The notes under the pieces are model-generated. The model worked only from the letters and a program-made list of their open reading frames with translations. It did not search any database and was not told where the DNA came from. From an uncultured Desulfovibrio sp. (lineage in GTDB: Bacteria > Desulfobacterota > Desulfovibrionia > Desulfovibrionales > Desulfovibrionaceae), in NCBI RefSeq assembly GCF_944324525.1, contig NZ_CALUWS010000017.1, positions 1 through 52,867 on the forward strand: a stretch of 52,867 nucleotides of DNA. The letters are read 5' to 3'. Positions 45,097 through 52,867 of this stretch are shown here, in pieces. A program made the position numbers and the translations under genes. Position 1 is the stretch's first letter. Every line of letters begins with the position of its first letter.

Positions 45097-45909
45097 TCAA
45101 GCTTTGGCGGCCAAAAGAGCGCTCAAACGGTGAAAATCCGCCACGGAAAGCTGTTCCGGGCGCAGCTGCGGCGCAAGTCCCGCCTCTTCCGGCAGGGTGA
45201 GCAGGGCCGCATCCCCGCAACGACGAAAAATGCCGCCGATCTGCTTGCGCCGCTGCTGGAAGCAGATCTTCAGCAGGCGCGAAAGTTCGGCCGCATGTGG
45301 CGGGCGTGCCGCTTCCGGCAGGGGCTCAAAGGTCAGGACGGCGGAGTCCACCTTGGGCGGCGGGCTGAACGCGCCCGGCCCCACGATGAATTCCAGCCGG
45401 GGGCGCACGAAACTCTGCACCCAGACCGACAACGCGCCGTAGTGCGACGTGCCCGGCCGGGCGGCCAGCCGCTGTCCCACTTCCTTCTGTACCATGAAGA
45501 CGCCGCGCTGCAGGCCGCGTGCCTGCGCCACCATGTCCCAGAGCATGGGGGAGGCCACGTTGTAGGGCAGGTTGCCCGCGATCTTCCAGGGATAGGCGGG
45601 CGTGATGCGCGACCAGTCGAAGCGCAGCGCGTCCGTCAGCACGGCCTGCGTGCGGGCTCCGGCCAGCCGCTGCCGTTCCGCCGCCCAGTGATCGTCCTTT
45701 TCCAGCAGCAGCAAGCAGGCGTGCGGCTGCTCCTCCAGCGCGCGGGTCAGCGCGCCCGGCCCGGGGCCGATCTCCAGGACGCGGTCTTCCGGCTGCGGCA
45801 GCAGCAGGGCGGCGATGCGCCGGCAGATATGTTCATGCTTCAGAAAATGCTGACCAAGGCTTTTCTTGGCGGCGGGCTGGGCGGATGCGCCGCCGGGATG
45901 GCGTGACAT
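45097..45909 (-). CDS. rsmA: 16S rRNA (adenine-N6)-dimethyltransferase RsmA/KsgA
   Basis: RsmA dimethylates two adjacent adenines near the 3' end of 16S rRNA during 30S maturation. This 270-residue protein has KKSLGQHFL at the N-terminus, the SAM site EIGPGPGALT, the catalytic NLPYNV motif and the C-terminal helical domain with CFQQRRKQIGGIFRR. GGGAGA precedes the ATG. It starts 23 bases after the EF-G paralogue stop, so the two are probably co-transcribed. Confidence 0.95.
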   Translation of the reverse strand: MSRHPGGASAQPAAKKSLGQHFLKHEHICRRIAALLLPQPEDRVLEIGPGPGALTRALEEQPHACLLLLEKDDHWAAERQRLAGARTQAVLTDALRFDWSRITPAYPWKIAGNLPYNVASPMLWDMVAQARGLQRGVFMVQKEVGQRLAARPGTSHYGALSVWVQSFVRPRLEFIVGPGAFSPPPKVDSAVLTFEPLPEAARPPHAAELSRLLKICFQQRRKQIGGIFRRCGDAALLTLPEEAGLAPQLRPEQLSVADFHRLSALLAAKA

Positions 45910-45932
45910 GCTCTGTCTCCCGTGTGCGCCCG

Positions 45933-47975
<2,043 letters not shown>

Positions 47976-48036
47976 GGGCTGTCCTGTACGATGGTTCAAA
48001 TTTCCCGCCAAAATGCTCCGGTACGGGTGGTCGTCG

Positions 48037-48271
48037 TCTGGGGGAAGGGGCCCCCTCGCTCTGCTGTCGATGCCCGTAAGGCTCCTGCGTCGCCTAACGG
48101 GCACGGCCTGCGGCCGCCTTTCGGTCGCGCTCTGCTGTCGATGCCCGTAAGACCGAAGGTCCGACGGACATGGCCCGTCTGGGGGGAAGGGGGACCCCTC
48201 CGCCGGCGCGGGAGGGGTCCCCCTTCCCCCCAGGCCCCCCAACCCCTCCCCAGCGCGCTTTTACTGGGGAG
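48037..48271 (-). repeat. Interspersed repeat family B, copy 4
   Basis: This is the longest family B copy. It contains CTGTCGATGCCCGTAAGG twice, GGCGGCCTTTCGG-type blocks in the other copies' order, a G/C-tract stem (GGGGGACCCCTCC with GGAGGGGTCCCCC) and the end CCCCAGCGCGCTTTTACTG. It lies directly upstream of the EF-G paralogue, where its stem would enter the 5' leader or end transcription from upstream. Confidence 0.75.
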
Positions 48272-48298
48272 GATGGAAGGGGAAAAGTGGCACGCAGG

Positions 48299-48493
48299 CC
48301 GTCCCCTCGTCTTTCGGTCCCCCGGCGATACGGAAAAGGGATGCAGGGAAGGACGCGCCAGGCTGTCGTCCCCTGCCGTCCGCCTCCTCTCCAGTGTGTG
48401 TTTTTTGGGGAAGAGAGGCGGGTGGCGCGACACAAAAACCGTCCCTTCGTCCGCCGGTCTCCCGGTGATACGGGAAAAGGGACGCGGGGACGG
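48299..48493. repeat. Pair of about 55-bp direct repeats
   Basis: 48299-48353 and 48439-48493 are similar: CCGTCCC(C/T)TCGTC, CCCGG(C/T)GATACGG and AAAAGGGA(T/C)GC occur in both in the same order. They lie between the EF-G paralogue and the gene ending at 48523, and no gene is seen there. Confidence 0.55.
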
Positions 48494-48522
48494 ATCCCCG
48501 CGTAAAATTTGCCTGAACGTCC

Positions 48523-49398
48523 CTACAGCAGGCCGAAGGCCGCGCGCCGGAGAGCGAAGAAATCCGGCGTCAGGCCGTCGTGCAGCCAGAAGCCTTCACA
48601 GCCGGGCGTCAGGGCCAGCGGGGCGGCGCCGCGTCCGAAAGGACGGTCCGCGCTCAGGTGGCAATGCGCGCGGGCGGCCTCCGGCGTAGTGTAGATGGCT
48701 GCCGGGCTTTCGGGCAGAGCGGCGGTACGGGCCCGTTTGACGCAGCCTTCGCCGTGGGCCAGCACAAGGGCTTCCATATCGAAGAGATCGGGCTGCGGCA
48801 GGGCCAGCGCCGGGGCATAGCGCTCCTCGTAACAGGGGATATGGAGGTGGCGCGCCGTCTGTGCGGCAATGTCCAGTTCGCCCTTGTGCAGCAGCACGAG
48901 GCGGCCGGGGCCGGGCTGGGTCTCTTCCAGCAGGCGGCAGAGCGCGGCTTCATCCAGACTGAACACGTCCTCGACGCCTGCCAGCTCCAGAGCCAGCAGG
49001 GCTTGCGGCGTGGGCGTCTGGCCCTGCGAGCCCACGCAGACGGCCCCAAGCAGGGGGACTTGCGCCAGGAGGGCGGGCAGGCAGGCCGCGGTGAGGCGGG
49101 CCGCCGCCGCATAGGCCGGGGTAAAGGCCACCACGGCCCACGGGGCGGGGCAACGATGCTCTTCCTGCCAGAAACCGCTGAAGGGGTCGCGCCAGCCGCC
49201 GCTTTGCTGGGCGGTGGGGCGGCCGAAATACTGGGCCATGAGGGCCAGACCGGTTTTCAGGGCGGCCCGCTGGGCGGGCGGAGCGGCTTCATAGGCGGCG
49301 GCGCTGGCGTCGTCGCCCACGCGGCAGGCATCCAGCCATTGCGGCCAACAGCTCTCTGGGTCAGCGAAAATGTCGGGGAGGGTGCTGCAAGTAGTCAT
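48523..49398 (-). CDS. Uncharacterised protein, weakly histidinol-dehydrogenase-like
   Basis: This 291-residue protein starts MTTCSTLPDIFADPESCW. The middle (VVAFTPAYAAAARLTAACLP, then LALELAGVEDVFSLDEAA) recalls the nucleotide-binding segment of HisD, in which an AGV-x-E/D-x(2) stretch precedes an Ala-rich helix. The end region with CHLSADRPFGRG and TPGCEGFW has no clear parallel. The zinc and catalytic residues of HisD are not apparent and the length is two thirds of HisD. It may be a degenerate paralogue or unrelated. No operon partner is seen. Confidence 0.5.
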   Translation of the reverse strand: MTTCSTLPDIFADPESCWPQWLDACRVGDDASAAAYEAAPPAQRAALKTGLALMAQYFGRPTAQQSGGWRDPFSGFWQEEHRCPAPWAVVAFTPAYAAAARLTAACLPALLAQVPLLGAVCVGSQGQTPTPQALLALELAGVEDVFSLDEAALCRLLEETQPGPGRLVLLHKGELDIAAQTARHLHIPCYEERYAPALALPQPDLFDMEALVLAHGEGCVKRARTAALPESPAAIYTTPEAARAHCHLSADRPFGRGAAPLALTPGCEGFWLHDGLTPDFFALRRAAFGLL

Positions 49399-49582
49399 AC
49401 GGCCTCTCTCGTCTGGCGGGTACGGCAGGGGGCGGCGGAAAGCGGGACTGCCGCCATGCAGGACAATGTGTCGGACGACAATATAGCAAAAGTGCGCCGC
49501 ATGCGCCAGAGGCGGGGCATCCGCCCCGCAGCGGCAGCGCAGCGCGTCCCTTCTTGCCGCATGCGTCCGGCATGCCGGCGCG

Positions 49583-49710
49583 CAAGAGCGTTTTGCCTTT
49601 GAAAAAAGCACACCGCGACGCGGCGGCTTCTCCGGCTCTGACGGAAAAAGCTGTTGTTCCGCCTTCCTTTTTGCTACAAAAACGTGGTTCGCGAAAAACG
49701 CCGTTTTCAC
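49583..49710 (+). repeat. Interspersed repeat family A, partial copy 5
   Basis: It opens AAGAGCGTTTTGCCTTTGAA, matching the family start on the plus strand, with CGCGGCGG soon after. It then diverges before ending GCGAAAAACGCCGTTTTCAC directly against copy 6. Only the first 60 or so bases are confidently family A. Confidence 0.55.
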
Positions 49711-49859
49711 TAGAGCATTTTCCGTTTGAAACGCTTCGCGCTTCAAACCATACGGCCTGGCGTTTCGCGGAAAAAGCGCGGTTTTTCCGCTCACTTTTGG
49801 CCGGGCGGCGCTGTGCTGCCGCCTCGCGTTTTACCTTTTTCAAAGGCAAAACGCTCTAA
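49711..49859 (-). repeat. Interspersed repeat family A, copy 6 (best full-length copy)
   Basis: At 149 bp this is the clearest member. On the minus strand it reads TTAGAGCGTTTTGCCTTTG at one end and GGAAAATGCTCTA at the other, so the ends are inverted repeats. Inside are hairpins GCGTTTTGCC/GGTAAAACGC, GGCGGC/GCCGCC, GCGGAAAAA/TTTTTCCGC and GTTTGAA/TTTCAAAC. It stands about 95 bases upstream of the adhesin-like gene. Confidence 0.82.
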
Positions 49860-49954
49860 GCAGCCTGTGCAGGTGCGGGGTGGTCCCGCGTCTGTTTGCG
49901 CGGGCGCTTTCTGTCCATATCTCTTGTTCAGCCGTCCTGTTTGGGAGATGTCAC

Positions 49955-52441
49955 ATGATCGGACGCAACACTGCATCAGTTTTCGACAACGCCGGCGCCG
50001 CCCGTCCGGCCGTGTCGCGCAAGCGCCGTCTGTCCTCTGTTTTCGGCATTCTTTCCGTGGCCGCCATGCTGCTCATGGGGGGAGCGGGCGTCGCACTGGC
50101 CGAGATCCCCGGCGGCGAGTGGTGGAACTCTTCCGCGCCGGTCAGCCTGGAGCCCGGCGAGCACTGGACGCTGTCCGGCGAACGTCATGAGCAGGTCGAA
50201 ACGACCTGGATCCTCATCCAGAAGGGGGCGCGCATGACGATCGACGGGGGCATGCTTTCCGGCGCTGCGCTCTCGTTTGTTTGCGAGGGCGAATTGATCG
50301 TGCGCAACGCCACGGTGGACGTCCGGTCCTGCACGGTCGCGGATGGCGACACGTCCCGCATCACGCTGGACGGCGGCCGGTTGTCCGTTGCCGGAGCGGC
50401 GCAGATCGGCACCCTTTCGGTGCGAGGCAAGGAAAACATCCTCGCGAGCGACAGGGGCCTTACCGGGCGCATCGAAGGGGACGGCGCCCTGACCCTGCAA
50501 AGCGCAACCCCCGGTCAGACGGCCCGCTGCGAGGTCCGCGAGCTGACCGGGGCCACGCTGACGGTCGCGCCGGATATGGACGTATCGTTCATCTACGACA
50601 AGGTGTCCGGGGCGCATATCGAGGTTCGGGGCACAGTGAAGCACGTGGCAGGGGGGCGGGCGGCATCCCCTGCGATAGCGGAGCAGGCGGCATCCTATGC
50701 CGTCCAGCCCGGCGGAAGTCTTGTCCTTGACGAGAGGATAGCGGACTCCATGATGCACGGCGGCAATATATCCCTTGCCGGGTCGGCCGCTGCTCCCGCC
50801 ACGCTGGATATGGGATCGACGGGGGTGAAGACAGCGAGCCTTGAGCGCGTGACCGACAAGGGCCACGCCGTCTACAAGGCGGATAAGCTGCTGCTGAACG
50901 GCAGCAGCCTCAGCTTTCACCCCAGCAGCCGCCTGGTGTGCAACAATCTGATAGTGATGAACAAGATTACCCTTGCCTCGGGAGAGATCTGTCTCACTGG
51001 CACGGGGGACGAGCCTGCGCTGATTGATGGGCAGGGACTCACGCTTGACAGCAAAGGGGAAGGGGCGGCTGCCGTGCTGCGCCTGAGCGGGAACGGCGGC
51101 AAGCTGCCTCTGCCCGTCACCGTCTTCAACGGTTCGATCATCGTGGATGGCGGTGACTGGTATTTGGCCAGCCCTTATTCCTTTGAGGCGCTGCTCACGC
51201 TTGGTGAGGGCGGCATGGTGGACATGCGTGATGGCAAACTCACGGCTGGGTTGCGCGGCGAGGGCGGAGTCCTGCGGTTCGGCGGCGGCCACATGCGCCT
51301 GCTTTCCAAAACCAGGGCGAGCCTGTCCCGTCTGGAGGCGTCCGGGGCCGGCGAGTTCCAGCTGTACAAGGGCAGGCTTGATGTGAGGAAGGCAAAGATC
51401 GTCATGAACGGTGCTCTTGCCACGAGGATAGATGAGGGGACGCTCCGGCTCGACCCGGAGCAGGTAGAGGCCCTGACGGCGGCCGGCGGGAAGCTGACGC
51501 TGACCGGAGCCACCCTGGATCTTGGTGAGACCGTGACGCTGACGGCGGACATGGTCAGGCGCTGGCGCTCCAACGACAGGATCAAGAGTGACTATCTTAC
51601 CTGCAGGACCGGTAATCTGACCCTGAAGGGCGAGAGCTTTGACTTTGACTGCCGCGTGGAGGCCGACATGCTGACGTTGGACAATAACGGCTCGCCCGTC
51701 ACGCTCGCATCAGGGATGCTCGAGTTCAAAGGCAAGAAGGGGGAGACGCCCAGGTTGCTGGGTGACAGGCTGACGCTTGACGATAGCCAAAGCGCCAACC
51801 GGAACGCAACAGCCCAGCTGCTGCTGGGCGGCGAGCACGCCACTTCTCCAGGCGGCAGGCTGGAGACGGACATCCGTGTCGTCAGCGGCGTGATGCAGGT
51901 GTCCTGCGAATGGACACAGTCCGGGAGCAAGACGCTCATGCTGGAGGAGGGCGGCAAGCTGAGTCTCTCGAGTACGCTGGCGGCGAAAGTGAAAGGGGAG
52001 GGCGGCAGCGTCTCTTTAAATGGCGGCAGTCTGCATCTGAACGACGGCTCGGCGCTACGCCTGTCGCATCTGTCTGTCTTGCTCGGCAAATTCGTGCTGG
52101 AAGCCGCCAGGCTGGACCTGAGCGCAGCGGCTGCCGAAATGAGGGGAACGCTCTACACGACGGTCAACGGCGGCGGGACGCTCCGGCTCGACGTGGGGCA
52201 GATCGATGCCCTGACGGTTTATGAAGGCAACATCATCCTTGCGGGGCAGGAACAGAACGTCGCCACCCTGGACTTTGGCGAGACGGCGACGCTGAGCTCG
52301 GACGCGCTCGCAACCTGGCTCGGCGCGGGCACGATCGTGGACAAGGGGCACGCCGTCTACCGGGCCGGCAAGCTCTCTCCCCCGGCCGGCAGCAAGACGC
52401 TCGCACTTCCCGCCACCAGCAGGGTGAGCGCCGCACACTGA
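49955..52441 (+). CDS. Secreted beta-helix-like adhesin or autotransporter passenger without barrel
   Basis: This 828-residue protein has a long basic N-terminus and a signal peptide (VFGILSVAAMLLMGGAGVALA, cleavage before EIPGGEW), followed by about 770 residues of Gly/Leu/Thr/Asp-rich short strands typical of right-handed beta-helix passengers. Internal duplication is visible: GTLRLDPEQVEALT near 494 and GTLRLDVGQIDALT near 739, and DKGHAVYKADKL near 300 and DKGHAVYRAGKL near 795. No 10-14-strand outer-membrane barrel follows; the protein ends TSRVSAAH. It may be released, partnered with another secretion protein, or truncated. GGGAGATG precedes the ATG. Codon use is less uniform than in its neighbours. 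Confidence 0.72.
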   Translation: MIGRNTASVFDNAGAARPAVSRKRRLSSVFGILSVAAMLLMGGAGVALAEIPGGEWWNSSAPVSLEPGEHWTLSGERHEQVETTWILIQKGARMTIDGGMLSGAALSFVCEGELIVRNATVDVRSCTVADGDTSRITLDGGRLSVAGAAQIGTLSVRGKENILASDRGLTGRIEGDGALTLQSATPGQTARCEVRELTGATLTVAPDMDVSFIYDKVSGAHIEVRGTVKHVAGGRAASPAIAEQAASYAVQPGGSLVLDERIADSMMHGGNISLAGSAAAPATLDMGSTGVKTASLERVTDKGHAVYKADKLLLNGSSLSFHPSSRLVCNNLIVMNKITLASGEICLTGTGDEPALIDGQGLTLDSKGEGAAAVLRLSGNGGKLPLPVTVFNGSIIVDGGDWYLASPYSFEALLTLGEGGMVDMRDGKLTAGLRGEGGVLRFGGGHMRLLSKTRASLSRLEASGAGEFQLYKGRLDVRKAKIVMNGALATRIDEGTLRLDPEQVEALTAAGGKLTLTGATLDLGETVTLTADMVRRWRSNDRIKSDYLTCRTGNLTLKGESFDFDCRVEADMLTLDNNGSPVTLASGMLEFKGKKGETPRLLGDRLTLDDSQSANRNATAQLLLGGEHATSPGGRLETDIRVVSGVMQVSCEWTQSGSKTLMLEEGGKLSLSSTLAAKVKGEGGSVSLNGGSLHLNDGSALRLSHLSVLLGKFVLEAARLDLSAAAAEMRGTLYTTVNGGGTLRLDVGQIDALTVYEGNIILAGQEQNVATLDFGETATLSSDALATWLGAGTIVDKGHAVYRAGKLSPPAGSKTLALPATSRVSAAH

Positions 52442-52522
52442 GCCGCGATCATGTCGCGTTACCGCCGCTCTTGATATCCCCTGCGCCCGCGGGCAGGTCC
52501 TCCATCCCTGCCAGAAACGTAC

Positions 52523-52556
52523 AACGGCGCTTTCCCGCCTGGGGAAGCGCCGTTTT
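52523..52556 (+). terminator. Terminator after the adhesin-like gene
   Basis: AACGGCGCTTTCCC and GGGGAAGCGCCGTT pair around a GCCT loop, followed by a T5 run, 82 bases after the stop codon. Confidence 0.85.
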
Positions 52557-52602
52557 TCCTGCCATGATGCCGGGGAAGCCGCATCTGGAGGATATCCGGC
52601 GC

Positions 52603-52643
52603 CGCCGCTTTACGCTTTCCCTTTTTCAAAGGCAAAAGGCTCC
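52603..52643 (-). repeat. Interspersed repeat family A, fragment 7
   Basis: Only the first hairpin remains: on the minus strand GAGCCTTTTGCCTTTGAAAA is followed by AGGGAAAGCG, which parallels copy 6. The rest of 52557-52784 has no gene. Confidence 0.6.
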
Positions 52644-52784
52644 AGCAGGAGGGAGGAGGGGGGGCAGGACAGTCCCTTGCCGGTATGCAGCCGGGAGACC
52701 TGCGGTCGAGGGGGAGCCTGCCGGGAAAAGTCTTCTTGTCACCCTCCCCGGTAAACGTTTTTGCGGGAGGAAAGGGGGGTGCAG

Positions 52785-52830
52785 GGGGGAAAGGAGGGGG
52801 CTTTTTGCAAAAAGCTCCCTCCTTTCCCCC
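52785..52830. repeat. 46-bp near-perfect palindrome, family C-like hairpin
   Basis: The two arms are reverse complements with one mismatch and no loop, centred on CTTTTTGCAAAAAG. The layout, a G tract, a T-GCA-A centre and a C tract, is like the end hairpin of family C at 35264 and 41085, but the flanking family C blocks are absent. Confidence 0.6.
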
Positions 52831-52856
52831 CGCAAAAAAACACCCCGCCCGCTCCG

Positions 52857-52867
52857 TAGAGCATTTT
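52857..52867 (-). repeat. Interspersed repeat family A, start of copy 8 at the window edge
   Basis: TAGAGCATTTT at the last 11 bases equals the outer end of copies 2 and 6. The element is cut by the end of the window. Confidence 0.5.

Overview
The window is GC-rich bacterial DNA from a sulfate reducer of the Desulfovibrio type. The strongest evidence is an intact dissimilatory sulfite reductase operon, dsrA-dsrB-dsrD (35401-38165, minus strand). A nitrogenase-type NifU/NifS pair with an Rrf2 regulator, a dnaG-rpoD pair, and many ferredoxin-like and flagellar or chemotaxis genes support this. The species cannot be fixed from the sequence alone.

Layout. 125-2374: a metal P-type ATPase and its CsoR-type repressor, with a palindromic operator between them. 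2762-6245: an operon metA, rrf2, nifU, nifS. 6322-7721: a Fe-S protein and a phosphoglycolate-phosphatase-like HAD enzyme. 7904-11153: an ornithine-carbamoyltransferase-like protein without the carbamoyl-phosphate motif, then a TagB/TagF-like glycerophosphotransferase broken by three one-base frameshifts. 11291-13080: two divergent paralogous GntR regulators, one preceded by a textbook cobalamin riboswitch. 13467-18889: a chemoreceptor, and a frameshifted flagellin carrying nine tandem repeats of about 62 residues. 19388-25222: a small unknown gene, queC, a secreted nuclease, rpoD and dnaG.

25344-34693 is the most unusual region. It is a tandem operon of six related membrane-protein genes plus a fragment. 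They combine a four-helix membrane unit, present once or twice, with an optional C-terminal PstS-like substrate-binding domain. Members overlap by ATGATGA junctions, share near-identical tracts that look like gene conversion, and two are frameshifted in 7-base homopolymers.

35401-43507 holds dsrDBA. Upstream on the same strand are an IS630-like helix-turn-helix gene, a sigma54-activator-like protein lacking the GAFTGA loop, and mutS2. 43625-49398 is housekeeping: yqeY, rpsU, an HU gene, rsmA, an EF-G paralogue and a possible HisD-like protein. 49955-52441 encodes a secreted beta-helix-like adhesin with no visible outer-membrane barrel.

Between the genes lie at least three families of interspersed palindromic repeats. 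Family A (about 120-156 bp, TAGAGCGTTTT ends) occurs eight times, counting partial copies, and supplies the stop codon of three genes. Families B and C are G/C-tract-rich elements. No tRNA, rRNA, CRISPR array or complete insertion sequence was seen.
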